From Anaerolineae bacterium (GTDB lineage Bacteria > Chloroflexota > Anaerolineae > Aggregatilineales > Phototrophicaceae), in NCBI GenBank assembly GCA_022823945.1, contig JAJEBK010000003.1:32454-96453 (forward strand): DNA of 64,000 bases. Reading direction: 5' to 3'. Below, one piece after another: positions 1 to 8,283 of the stretch; position 1 is the stretch's first letter, and each line of letters starts with the position of its first letter. The position numbers were made by a program, and so were the translations under genes. A model generated the notes under the pieces. The model saw only the letters and a list, made by a program, of their open reading frames with translations, was not told where the DNA came from and searched no databases.

Positions 1-857
1 AAGGTCTGCGCTTCCTCAAACGGATGTATGACGCTGGCCTTTTTGGCGAGGAGAGCTTCACCCAGCCTCAAGAACAGTTGAGGCAATTGGTTGAGGGCGG
101 CGATGTCAGCATACTGGGTTCGGTTGTCGCTGGTCACCCCGGGCAATTTGCGATATTGGGGCAAGAGCGCTGGCTGGATTATGTCGCCATTCCGCCGCTG
201 GAAGGACCCACAGGTTTGCGGCAGTCGCCATACAACCCTTGGGGCGTCGGCTCGGGGCAATGCGTCATCAACAGCCAGACGGAGCACCCGGAAGCGGCAT
301 TTAAGTGGTGTGATGGCTTGTACGACCGCGAGACAACTCTGCGCTCGGTCTTCGGCATCCCACAGTGGGAAGCGGCTGAGGGCGAAGACGGACAATGGAA
401 ATGGGCGGAGGAGGGCGAGCCATCACTGGGCGGCGAGGAATTCCCCTCTATCTGGCGCCGTCTATCTACCTTTGGCACTTTGCAAAATGTGCACTGGGCG
501 CAGCGCGGACCGAGCTATCGTCCCAATCACTTGCGCTTGGGCGAGGCGCGGCGTGATGATGCCGCTGGCTTGGAGGTCGTGCTCTTTGAAGAAACCAACG
601 CCAAGGTGGAACCTTATGCCCGCGATATCGCCGATGTGATCCCGCCATTGGCCTACACCACGGCGCAAGCGGCAGAAGTTACCGAGTTGCGCTTGGGCAT
701 TGATGACTATGTGGCGCAGATGATGGCGGAGTTCGTGCTGGGTCGGCAAGATCTGGACGCCGGCTGGGACAATTATGTCGCCACGCTCGATGCCCTGGGC
801 ATCAACCGGATGGCGGAGATTTATCAAGCCGCCGATGACGCGCAGTACGGCGGGTAG
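1..857 (+). CDS. ABC transporter solute-binding protein, family 1 type (C-terminal part)
   Basis: The frame is open from the left window edge (first full codon at base 3) and stops at TAG 855-857, so the N-terminal half, including any signal peptide, lies outside. The roughly 285 visible residues resemble the C-terminal lobe of an extracytoplasmic sugar or oligosaccharide-binding protein: an aromatic-rich stretch with YNPWGVGSG, then a segment on residues ageing into the typical AFKWCDGLYD helix, and a C-terminal DLDAGWDNYVATLDALG helix that is common in these lipoproteins. Such proteins capture substrate outside the membrane for an ABC importer. No permease or ATPase gene follows; a sulfatase gene does, after a repeat. 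Substrate cannot be told. The family call is from recognised sequence style, not a search. Confidence 0.72.
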   Translation, partial: GLRFLKRMYDAGLFGEESFTQPQEQLRQLVEGGDVSILGSVVAGHPGQFAILGQERWLDYVAIPPLEGPTGLRQSPYNPWGVGSGQCVINSQTEHPEAAFKWCDGLYDRETTLRSVFGIPQWEAAEGEDGQWKWAEEGEPSLGGEEFPSIWRRLSTFGTLQNVHWAQRGPSYRPNHLRLGEARRDDAAGLEVVLFEETNAKVEPYARDIADVIPPLAYTTAQAAEVTELRLGIDDYVAQMMAEFVLGRQDLDAGWDNYVATLDALGINRMAEIYQAADDAQYGG

Positions 858-865
858 GCTTCGCG

Positions 866-963
866 CCCCCACCCTAAATCCCTCCCCCATCGAGAGGGAG
901 TGACTTCACTGAAAGTTCCCCCTTCCCTCATTTTGGGGGAAGGGGAAGGGGATGGGGGTGGGG
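866..963. repeat. G/C-tract dispersed repeat (family A), two abutting copies
   Basis: The interval between the binding-protein stop and the sulfatase start is filled by C-rich then G-rich tracts. The right copy has the core CCCTTCCCTCATTTTGGGGG followed by several G4-G6 runs, ending 6 bases before the sulfatase ATG. The same core recurs at least ten times in the window, always between genes or at gene edges. Confidence 0.85.
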
Positions 964-969
964 GGAACG

Positions 970-2529
970 ATGACTCAACCCAATATCCTCTTCATCGTGT
1001 CCGACCAGCACAACGCCAAAGCGCTGGGCTTTGCCGGGCATCCCGATGCGCGCACTCCCCACCTCGACCGCATGGCGCGCGAAGGCGTCCGTTGCAACGC
1101 GGCCATCACCCAAAATCCCATCTGCACGCCCAGCCGCGTCTCTTTCCTCAGCGGGCAATATCCGCACAATCACGGCTATTACAGTTTGAGCGGGCGCAAT
1201 CCCGGCGGGCTGCCCAATATCTTCGGGCACTTCCGCGCTGCCGGTTATTTCACGGCGGCGATGGGCAAGATCCACTGCCCGGAATATTGGGTGGAAGATG
1301 AATGCGACATCTTTCACGAGAGCAATTCCTACCGGGCGGGCAGCGTGGTTGGGCGGTCGGCTGCCTATACGAGCTTCCTGCGCGAGCGCGGTGTCGAAAA
1401 GCTGGAAGACCACATTCTGCTGCCAGAATTTGGCGAACGCGGACGTCAGTCGGTAGAAGGTCGCCCCAGCCCGCTGGCATTTGACGAATCACAAGAAGGC
1501 TGGCTGGCAAATACAGCAATCGAAACCATGCAGACCGCCGCCCGCCGCGGACAGCCTTTCTTGCTGCATGTCAGCTTCCCGCGGCCGCATCAATGCACCA
1601 CGCCCTGCCAGGAGTTTTGGGATATCTACGCTGGCGATGCGCTCAGCCTGCCACTAAATGCCGATTATGACCTGGCCGCCGCCGGCAAAGCGCCGCATTT
1701 CATCGCCTCGGCCGCGCGCTGGCGCAAAGCGGATTGGGCGCTCTTCCCGCCGCACACTTTCGAAGCCGCTCGCCGCCGCAAGCTGCACGGCTATCTGGGC
1801 GCGGTCAGCCAGGTGGATGCCGCTGTGGGAAAACTGCTGGACCATTTGCGCTCGGCGGGCCTAGCCGATGACACCATCGTCGTCTACACATCCGATCACG
1901 GCGATTATGCGACTGAGCACGGCATCATGGAAAAAGCGCCGGGCATTTGCAGCGACGCCATCACGCGCGTGCCGCTGATCTTCTGGTCGCCCCAGCGCAT
2001 CCCCGCCGGCGGGACGGTCGAATGCGTGGTTGAATTGGTCGATATTGGCAATACCCTGTGTGCGTTGTCGGGCATCGACAGCATGGAAACCAGCGATGGA
2101 CGCGATATCTCGGGTCTGCTGCATGGGGCGGCTGGTGATGCGGAGCGACTCGGCATAACCGAATTTGCCTGGAGCAAGAGCCTGCGCAAAGGTCGCTTCC
2201 GTCTGGTTCATTATCCGCGCGCCATGTTTCCCGAACAATATTCCGATGGTTTTGGCGAGCTATATGACCTGGAGAGCGATCCCTGGGAGATGCGCAACTT
2301 GTATTTTGAAGCTGATTATCAAGACAAAGTGCGCGAACTGCGGGCAGAACTGCTGGAATGGCTGATTACCAGCACGCGCCCGGGCACGGTCAGCGGCGTC
2401 AACAGCGCGCGATTCGGTTCGCCGGGCTTGAATCGGCAGCGATTGCAGCGCTATCAGACAGTCGTCAACCGCGATGGTAAAATCAACCCGCGCCGTTTGC
2501 ATGATGCGAAGAACAAGAATTATTTGTGA
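970..2529 (+). CDS. Sulfatase (alkaline phosphatase superfamily)
   Basis: 519 residues from ATG 970. An ATG six codons upstream at 952 lies inside the G-rich repeat, so the later ATG, where the conserved MTQPNILFIVSDQHN begins, is preferred. Type I sulfatases hydrolyse sulfate esters using a formylglycine made from a Cys or Ser. The signature C-T-P-S-R is present at residues 52-56, so Cys52 would be the modified residue. The metal-binding Asp12 sits in the FIVSDQHN strand, and the second metal site appears as YTSDHGDYATEHG near residue 310. No signal peptide is visible, so a cytoplasmic place is likely, unlike many polysaccharide sulfatases. A formylglycine-generating enzyme is not in the window. 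It follows a sugar-type binding-protein gene, which fits use of sulfated sugars, but this is inference. Phosphonate monoester hydrolase is a possible alternative. Confidence 0.88.
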   Translation: MTQPNILFIVSDQHNAKALGFAGHPDARTPHLDRMAREGVRCNAAITQNPICTPSRVSFLSGQYPHNHGYYSLSGRNPGGLPNIFGHFRAAGYFTAAMGKIHCPEYWVEDECDIFHESNSYRAGSVVGRSAAYTSFLRERGVEKLEDHILLPEFGERGRQSVEGRPSPLAFDESQEGWLANTAIETMQTAARRGQPFLLHVSFPRPHQCTTPCQEFWDIYAGDALSLPLNADYDLAAAGKAPHFIASAARWRKADWALFPPHTFEAARRRKLHGYLGAVSQVDAAVGKLLDHLRSAGLADDTIVVYTSDHGDYATEHGIMEKAPGICSDAITRVPLIFWSPQRIPAGGTVECVVELVDIGNTLCALSGIDSMETSDGRDISGLLHGAAGDAERLGITEFAWSKSLRKGRFRLVHYPRAMFPEQYSDGFGELYDLESDPWEMRNLYFEADYQDKVRELRAELLEWLITSTRPGTVSGVNSARFGSPGLNRQRLQRYQTVVNRDGKINPRRLHDAKNKNYL

Positions 2530-2656
2530 TTTGATATTGACCTGGAGGCAGCGCAGACAGGGGCTTCTGTGGGCATTCGGGCCATTGCGATCAAAGCAAA
2601 TGCTAGCGCCTTAAGCAGCGCCGCCAATCTCTCACATTATCTGCATTCTCTATAAT

Positions 2657-2998
2657 TCAAGACAGTTGCCCGACAATGAATGCGGCCGCAGCGATTACTA
2701 CGCCGATCATAGCGATCGCCGCGCCGATCATCCACATGATGAGCTCACGCAGGCGCTTTTCGGTTGTCGCGTTAGAGTCGCTAATCTGCTCTTGCAAGCT
2801 CGAGCGTGTTTCGACCACAAGCCGTTCCAGGCGCGCCATATCGGCTTTCGTCGCCAAATGCGGCTCTTCGGCTTCACGAGCGCTTTCGATGCCCGAAACT
2901 CGCTGTTCAACCTGTCCGACTCGCTCTACTACGCGAGCGTGCGAAATCTGCTCCAAAGCCTCGACACGCTGCGTCAAGCTCGCGCTTGCTTCCGCCAT
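2657..2998 (-). CDS. Small coiled-coil protein with C-terminal membrane anchor
   Basis: 113 residues. A clear ribosome site (AGAGGAGAAGC before the ATG) supports the start at 2998. Residues 1-85 are charged and heptad-like (repeated E, Q, R, L; e.g. VEALEQISHARVVERVGQVE), predicting a long coiled coil. Residues about 88-112 form one hydrophobic segment (WMIGAAIAMIGVVIAAAAFI), so the protein should be a tail-anchored membrane protein. It resembles in layout the small CCDC90/DUF1640-type proteins, but I see no specific motif. It lies alone, convergent with the sulfatase gene. Function unknown. Confidence 0.7.
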   Translation of the reverse strand: MAEASASLTQRVEALEQISHARVVERVGQVEQRVSGIESAREAEEPHLATKADMARLERLVVETRSSLQEQISDSNATTEKRLRELIMWMIGAAIAMIGVVIAAAAFIVGQLS

Positions 2999-3168
2999 GC
3001 TTCTCCTCTTGAGACAAGACTTCTATCTTGTGTTTCACTATACCACGAATCTAGCCTGCGCTCAAGTCGACCGCCCCGCGTCCTTTTTGCCTGCGGGCAA
3101 CCTGTGGCAATAAACGGTGTTTGCGCTAGACTGCGCATCAATACTTATGTAGCGCAAACGGACTGAAT

Positions 3169-4098
3169 ATGCACATCACACGCGACTTTTTGCAGCGGCG
3201 CGGCTATCCGCCCGGCGAGCTATATGAATTGCCCAGCTCCCCCAAGCGCTTCCCCGATGGCGCGCAGTACCGCATTGAGATCCCCAGCGTCGAGGGACCG
3301 CGCGCTCTGGCGGCTGTGCTGGAGGCAGCGCAACAACACGGCATCACCATCCACCGCGTATCACAGGGCAGCGGCATCTGGATGCTGACCGATGCTGAAA
3401 TCCGCGAGATGTGTCGGCTAGGCGCAGCGGCGGGCATTGAAGTCAGCTTGTTTGTCGGTCCACGAGCGGCTTGGGGCACCAGCGCGCAAGTGCGGGCCCG
3501 CGCCGGCAAGAATCTGGGCGCGCGCCTGCGGGGCATGGACGAAGTCGTCTACGCCACCGAAGATATCCTGCGCGGCTGCGAACTGGGGTTGCGCTCCGTG
3601 TTGGTGGCGGACGAAGGGCAGCTGTGGCTGGTCGACCAGATGAAAAAAGCCGGCGAGCTGCCGGCCGATCTGGTGGTCAAAATCTCTGTGCAGATGGGCG
3701 CGGCCAATCCTGTCGCCATCAAACTGCTGGAGCAGCTGGGCGCGGGCACTTATAATGTGCCGACCGACCTGACCGCCCCGCAGATCGCCGCTGTGCGCGC
3801 AGTTGTCGACCTGCCGCTGGATATCTATGTCGAAGCGCCAGACGACTTCGGCGGCTTCGTTCGCCATTACGAAACGCCACGACTCATCCGCATTGGCGCG
3901 CCCGTATATGTGAAGCTTGGTGTGCGCAACGCCCCGAATATCTATCCCAGCGGCGCGCACCTGGACGACACAGCCATCAAACTGGCGAAAGAGCGCGTGC
4001 GGCGGGCGGCCCTGGTCATGGGCATCATAAGACGACATGCGCCAGACGCGATGATGGGGAGCGTCGAGGCTGACGACCTTGGGATTCCGGTGGTTTGA
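3169..4098 (+). CDS. U32 family peptidase-like TIM-barrel protein
   Basis: 309 residues from ATG 3169. The N-terminus (RDFLQRRGYP, YRIEIPSVEGP) and the repeated strand-helix pattern read as a TIM barrel of the sort usually annotated as U32 family peptidase in Chloroflexota and other soil and marine bacteria. True U32 proteases and hydroxylases (YhbU, RlhA) have conserved Cys residues; this shorter protein has Cys only at EMCRLG and LRGCELG, so peptidase activity is doubtful. Residues near 165-180 (ADLVVKISVQMGAANPVA) and 200-230 look like successive barrel strands. A -10-like GCTAGACT sits about 40 bases upstream. It precedes an RraA-like gene in the same direction, after 330 bases. A role in amino acid or sugar-acid catabolism would be guesswork. 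Confidence 0.6.
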   Translation: MHITRDFLQRRGYPPGELYELPSSPKRFPDGAQYRIEIPSVEGPRALAAVLEAAQQHGITIHRVSQGSGIWMLTDAEIREMCRLGAAAGIEVSLFVGPRAAWGTSAQVRARAGKNLGARLRGMDEVVYATEDILRGCELGLRSVLVADEGQLWLVDQMKKAGELPADLVVKISVQMGAANPVAIKLLEQLGAGTYNVPTDLTAPQIAAVRAVVDLPLDIYVEAPDDFGGFVRHYETPRLIRIGAPVYVKLGVRNAPNIYPSGAHLDDTAIKLAKERVRRAALVMGIIRRHAPDAMMGSVEADDLGIPVV

Positions 4099-4428
4099 AA
4101 AAAAGATGCTACTCAATTTCGAGACCGGTAGGGGAGAGACTTGCCTCGCCCACAACACCGCAATAATTTGTTTGGACGCCTCAAGAGTCGCCCCTACGAC
4201 TTTGCTTCATTTTGTTGCATTACTTTGTTGGACTTACTGTGGGCGCAGAGGGTATGCTGTATACTATAAATGCGTCGATATGCGTGCACACTAGCAGAGA
4301 CGCGCCGTGGCAAATTCACTTCTATGCGAATAATTATCCGCAACAAGAGAATGCAAGCATGAATATCCCGCCCCATCCCTCCCCTCTGTACTTCAGTGTC
4401 TCTGTGTTGAATCTTTGCGGAGGCGCGC
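4099..4428. other. 330-base intergenic stretch without a gene
   Basis: Holds a half copy of the GTAGGGGCGA-type repeat near 4170-4200 (CTCAAGAGTCGCCCCTAC), an AT-rich promoter-like cluster near 4257-4270 (TATGCTGTATACTATAAAT) that could serve the RraA-like gene, and a degenerate copy of the CTCTGTG repeat at about 4388-4410. A GGAGG ribosome site lies just before the next ATG. No RNA gene was recognised. Confidence 0.6.
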
Positions 4429-5127
4429 ATGCAATCTGATCATTGGCAGACAGACACCGATTTATTCAGCTTGGCGCGGCGCGAGCTTTTCACGGCAGTG
4501 GTCGGCGATTGCATGGACAAGCTGGGCTTGCTGCATCAATTTTTGCCGCCACAGATCCGCCCCTTGCGCAGCGACATGGTGCTCATCGGGCGCGCCATGC
4601 CCGTCCTGGAAGCGGATGTGTATCAAGAGCGCGGCTCGGCAGACAACAACACGCTCATGGACAAACCGTTCGGCTTGATGCTGGAAGCGCTGGATAACTT
4701 GCAAAAGGACGAAGTCTATATTTGCAGCGGCGCATCGCGGCGATATGCGCTGTGGGGCGAGTTGATGACGATACGCGCGCGGCATTTGGGGGCGGCTGGC
4801 GCAGTGGTCGATGGCTACCTGCGTGATACACACGGCGTGCTGGTGCAAGGATTCCCCGCCTTTGCGCATGGATCCTACGCGCAAGACCAGGGACCGCGCG
4901 GAAAGGTGTTGGACTTTCGCTTGCCCATCGAGGTCGGCGGCGTACGAATCGAGCCGGGCGATATTGTATTTGGCGATGTGGACGGTGTGCTGATCGTGCC
5001 GCAAACAGCCGAGCGCGAGGTGTTTGTGGCAGCGCTGGAAAAAGCCCGCGGCGAACAACTGGTGCGCAAAGCGATCGAAGGCGGCATGAGCGCTGTGCAG
5101 GCGTTCAAGACCTACGGGATTATGTGA
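4429..5127 (+). CDS. RraA family protein (HMG aldolase / regulator-like)
   Basis: 232 residues from ATG 4429, with GCGGAGG five bases upstream. RraA-fold proteins include 4-hydroxy-4-methyl-2-oxoglutarate aldolases, oxaloacetate decarboxylases and the E. coli RNase E regulator. Family features seen: the VVGDCMDKLG start near residues 19-28, the loop GELMTIRARHLGAAGAVVDGYLRDT (central G..A...G..G.V.DG..RD pattern near 108-132, with the R-D pair of the active site), and VEPGDIVFGDVDGVLIVP-like strand (here EPGDIVFGDVDGVLIVP) near 182-198. The intact G-x-x-x-R-D and metal-binding Asp suggest an aldolase/decarboxylase rather than the RNase regulator. It may work with the upstream U32-like protein; that is context inference only. 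Confidence 0.8.
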   Translation: MQSDHWQTDTDLFSLARRELFTAVVGDCMDKLGLLHQFLPPQIRPLRSDMVLIGRAMPVLEADVYQERGSADNNTLMDKPFGLMLEALDNLQKDEVYICSGASRRYALWGELMTIRARHLGAAGAVVDGYLRDTHGVLVQGFPAFAHGSYAQDQGPRGKVLDFRLPIEVGGVRIEPGDIVFGDVDGVLIVPQTAEREVFVAALEKARGEQLVRKAIEGGMSAVQAFKTYGIM

Positions 5128-5137
5128 GTCGCTCGCC

Positions 5138-5304
5138 TACCCCCATCCCCCGGCCCCTTCCCCCACCAGGAGGGAAGGGGAGCAAAGAAATCCGAGATTA
5201 ATGCAGAAAAGCCCCTCCCTCATCTTGGGTCGCGTAGACACAGACCGCCGGGGTGGGACAAAAAGCCCCTCCCTCATCTTGGGGGAGGGGTTTGGGGTGG
5301 GGGT
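5138..5304. repeat. Family A G/C-tract repeats, duplicated
   Basis: C-rich tract, then AAAAGCCCCTCCCTCATCTT twice (about 5208 and 5264), the second continuing into GGGGGAGGGG, TTT, GGGGTGGGGG. The last copy ends at the stop codon of the leftward recO gene. Four runs of four or more G with short loops fit a G-quadruplex. Confidence 0.85.
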
Positions 5305-6078
5305 CTACCCGCCCCGCAGGCGCTCCAGGAATGCGGCGCTAACCAGCCGGCGTTCCAGCAGATGCGCGATATAAGCCAGCATGAGCCGCTCGGCGCGCCC
5401 GTGTTCGTCGGCGCTCAGACGCAGGCTTTCCACCTCAGCATAGGTATTGGCATTGCGCTGCAAGTGACGCAGCAGTTTCAGTGAATCAAGCTCTATGGGC
5501 AGCAAGCGCGATTGGGAGAGCGATAGCCCGGCGCGGCTAACTACGCCACCTTCGTCGCTGCTGAAAAATTGCGCTTCGGGCAACAAGGGCATTCGCGTGA
5601 TCACGCATTCACTCAGCTCGGGCTTAAAGCCGACCACATCAAGCAGCGCCAGCTCATAGAAGCGCGTCGCCAGGCGCGGGTCGCGAGCATTGGCAATGCG
5701 CTTCAGTGTGTCATCCAGCAAGGCGAAGAGCCCGCCGGCGTCTTCTTCGTCATCGGCAGTGAAGCGGTCGAGCAGTTCGGCGGCATAATTGGCATACGCG
5801 CCCCGTTGCAAATCATCGCGCAGGCCCAGATAAGGCTCGATCAATTCGGCTTGCGTCAAAATGGCGAGATTGCGTCCTTGGTGCAGCAGGCAGTCGCTGC
5901 GAGCGAAGAGTTCGACATGTCCGCTGAGCTTGGCATTGGGTTTGCGCGCGCCCTTGGCGATTGCGCGCAGCTTGCCGCGTGACGGCGTCAGCAGGGTCAG
6001 CAGGCGGTCGGCTTCACCAAAGTCGCGGCGACTCAAAATGATGGCCTGGGTGCGGATGCTGCGGCTTTGGCGTGGCAT
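5305..6078 (-). CDS. recO: DNA repair protein RecO
   Basis: 257 residues from ATG at 6078 (MPRQSRSIRTQAIILSRR); 15 extra upstream codons overlap the preceding permease gene and are not conserved-looking. RecO anneals single strands and loads RecA on SSB-coated DNA with RecR. Seen: N-terminal OB fold with AIILSRRDFGEADRLLTLLT, then GKLRAIAKGARKPNAKLSG, LFARSDCLLHQGRNLAILTQAE, and an alpha-helical C-terminal part. In most RecO proteins a C-x2-C...C-x2-C zinc site follows; here only the first Cys of that region is kept (ELSECVITRMP) and the later pair reads VVSRAG, so the zinc site is lost. Ten bases separate it from the permease gene upstream, so co-transcription is likely. Confidence 0.9.
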   Translation of the reverse strand: MPRQSRSIRTQAIILSRRDFGEADRLLTLLTPSRGKLRAIAKGARKPNAKLSGHVELFARSDCLLHQGRNLAILTQAELIEPYLGLRDDLQRGAYANYAAELLDRFTADDEEDAGGLFALLDDTLKRIANARDPRLATRFYELALLDVVGFKPELSECVITRMPLLPEAQFFSSDEGGVVSRAGLSLSQSRLLPIELDSLKLLRHLQRNANTYAEVESLRLSADEHGRAERLMLAYIAHLLERRLVSAAFLERLRGG

Positions 6079-6088
6079 CGCGAGGCAG

Positions 6089-7480
6089 TCAGCCGGCCTG
6101 CCGCTCCATGCGCCGGATGGCATAGCGCACCAACAGGGCAGTCAACGACAGATAGCACAAGGTCAGCAGCACCCAGGGCGAAAGCACCGGGATAGACGCG
6201 CCGTTGCTCTGTAGCGTCACGCGCATGGTGATCAGTTGCTGATGGTCGATGAGCATTTGCTGGCTGCGCAGGGTCGCCATGATCGGGTTGAGGCTGGTGG
6301 CGATCATGTCCAGGTAAATCATAGCCGATTCGACAGTCGGATTGTTGCTCACGCCCGCGCCGATATTGTTCACCACATTGCCATAGGCATTTTGAAAGAG
6401 GATCGCCGCGACCACTGGCAGACCGATGGTGATGCCGATGGCGACTGTGTAACTGCGGATGGTGGCGGCCAATGTGCGTTCCGTGATAGACGAGAAAAAC
6501 ATGCCAAATGCGCCCAGGGTCAGCGCCGATACCAGCAGCACCAGCAGCGCCAGCAGCAATTCTGCCTCGCTGACACCCCCGAAGAGAAAAGCAATGCTCT
6601 GCAGCGGCACAGCGGAAAGTAGCAGCAGCACGATATAGCCCAGCGCCGACTGCAGCTTGCCCACCACGAAGGTCGCCTTGGTGATCAAAGTGGTTTGCAG
6701 CAGGTCATAGGTCTTGCGTTCGCGTTCGTTGGTGATTGCGCCAGCTGTCAGCGCTGGCACGATGAAAATAATCAGCATGAGTTCGATGAAGAGCACGCCG
6801 ATAAACAACTCGCGCCCCAGCTCGCCGGTCACGACCACGCCACCCTGGGGGATCTGCAGCAAGTAGATCAGCAGGGTGAAGAAGCCCATCAGCGTGAGGA
6901 AGATTGTGATGATGGCAAAACCGCGCGCGCCACGCATGCGTCCACGCAGCTCTTTCAGCATCACCGGATTGATGCGATAAGCGCGCAGATCGCCCAATGT
7001 CAAGACGCCGGCCGCCAACAACGGCGCAACCGCCAGCACGGACGGCGCAAAGCCCAGCCAGACCAGCGCAGCCAGATTCAGCGCGATCGCCAGCCAACAG
7101 CAGACCACCGACCACATCTCCTGAGCCAAAATAACCACCGACAGCAGCAGCAACAGCGCCACATTGACGCCCGTCCCCGCAGCCAGCAACAACACAGCCG
7201 CATCGGCGCTGATGACCAGCCCCGGCAACAAAGCCACCTGGATCGCGCTGAACAAACTGCTGTCTTGATTGCCGGCATGGATGGCGGCGGCGCAAATCGC
7301 CACAACCGCCAGGAAGTTCAACAAAGCGCCCCAGAGCAGAATCAGCGAACAGCGCTGCAAACGGCGTTGACGCGGCGTCATGCGCTCGGGCGCGATGCCT
7401 TCCCATTCGCCAACCAGCGGCACATTCTGACCGAACAAGCTGCCAACCAGCCGGCGCAATTTTCTCAACGTATCCAGCAT
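6089..7480 (-). CDS. ABC-2 type transporter permease
   Basis: 463 residues with about 12 hydrophobic segments. A short cytoplasmic N-terminus is followed by about five membrane segments (residues 45-165), a basic loop containing NPVMLKELRGRMRGARGF (the usual start of ABC-2 permease cores), and six more segments. A conserved GAITNERERKTYDLLQTT loop near residue 245-262 is the NEREx2T-x2-LL motif typical of gene families that export or insert membrane components. The ATPase partner is not next to it. It is the first gene of a pair with recO. Substrate unknown. Confidence 0.78.
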   Translation of the reverse strand: MLDTLRKLRRLVGSLFGQNVPLVGEWEGIAPERMTPRQRRLQRCSLILLWGALLNFLAVVAICAAAIHAGNQDSSLFSAIQVALLPGLVISADAAVLLLAAGTGVNVALLLLLSVVILAQEMWSVVCCWLAIALNLAALVWLGFAPSVLAVAPLLAAGVLTLGDLRAYRINPVMLKELRGRMRGARGFAIITIFLTLMGFFTLLIYLLQIPQGGVVVTGELGRELFIGVLFIELMLIIFIVPALTAGAITNERERKTYDLLQTTLITKATFVVGKLQSALGYIVLLLLSAVPLQSIAFLFGGVSEAELLLALLVLLVSALTLGAFGMFFSSITERTLAATIRSYTVAIGITIGLPVVAAILFQNAYGNVVNNIGAGVSNNPTVESAMIYLDMIATSLNPIMATLRSQQMLIDHQQLITMRVTLQSNGASIPVLSPWVLLTLCYLSLTALLVRYAIRRMERQAG

Positions 7481-7681
7481 GAACGCAAGCGGTCCCGGTT
7501 CCTGTGCAGAAGTTTCATCACAAGCGCATTATACAGCAGAGAGGGCTTGGGCAACCCCCTCAAAAAGCCTCGCCCCCATACAACCATTCAGCATATTTTG
7601 CATCACTTTCCTGGAATTTCCGGGGTATTGACCCACTTGGAAGCGCTGTACATCCTGGTCTATGTCGGCTAGACTGTTGGC

Positions 7682-8281
7682 ATGAACGATGTCGCCCCGA
7701 CTCACGGATTCGTGCAATCATTGGCACGCGCACCGCTGCTGCTCTATCAGCTCGGCTGGGCGTCTGTGCTGGATTGGCTGCCGCTGTTGGCTTTGACGAC
7801 ACGCGATTGCGACACGGGCGCGCCGCGTCATACCGCGCTGGAATTCCGACGGCATGGCAGCAAGCTCTACCTGGTCTGTGGCTTGGGCGAAGCAACCGAC
7901 TGGTACCAGGATATCGAGGCCGAGCCGGGCGTGACCATCCAGCAGGGCGCGAAGCTCTATGCTGCCCGCGCCGTCCGCGTCGATGATCCAGCCGAAGCTT
8001 TGCGCGCGCTCTATGCTTTCAGCCGCAATTCCTGGCTCTACGAATCGCTCTTCGCGCGCATGAGTTCTGCCAATGCCGCCGACCTGAACACCCTGACAGA
8101 AGTCGCCGCGGAATTCACCGTTGTGCGCATCGAGCCCAGCGATGATGAGTTGGAATTGCCGCCAGTGCCTCTCTTCAGCCAGCCGGCCCGTCAGCTCGCC
8201 ACCGTCGCTGCGTTGCTGTTGTTGCTGCGCCTGCTGCTTATCGCGCTGCGCGCATTCTTCGGTGGTGGCAACCGCCGTTGA
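7682..8281 (+). CDS. Deazaflavin-dependent nitroreductase (DDN)-like protein with C-terminal membrane segment
   Basis: 199 residues from ATG 7682, preceded by a CTAGACTG -10-like element. DDN/DUF385 proteins are split-beta-barrel F420H2-dependent reductases. The family pattern is visible as LLALTTRDCDTGAPRHTALEF (residues 36-56: L.T.GR.SG..R...L.. type), YLVCGLGEATDWYQDIEAEPGVTIQQG (64-90: ...G....P.WY.N...NP.V.....), followed by ARAVRV. The last 35 residues add a hydrophobic helix (VAALLLLLRLLLIALRA) that would tether it to the membrane, not usual in this family. A second, shorter member is at 14011. This implies, but does not prove, that the organism makes F420. Confidence 0.78.
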   Translation: MNDVAPTHGFVQSLARAPLLLYQLGWASVLDWLPLLALTTRDCDTGAPRHTALEFRRHGSKLYLVCGLGEATDWYQDIEAEPGVTIQQGAKLYAARAVRVDDPAEALRALYAFSRNSWLYESLFARMSSANAADLNTLTEVAAEFTVVRIEPSDDELELPPVPLFSQPARQLATVAALLLLLRLLLIALRAFFGGGNRR

Positions 8282-8283
8282 GC

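Noticed and set aside
6695..7672. A plus-strand open frame rich in Gln, His and Arg
   Set aside because: Opposite the ABC-2 permease gene; a Gln/His/Arg-rich translation is the usual antisense image of a Leu/Ala-rich membrane protein.
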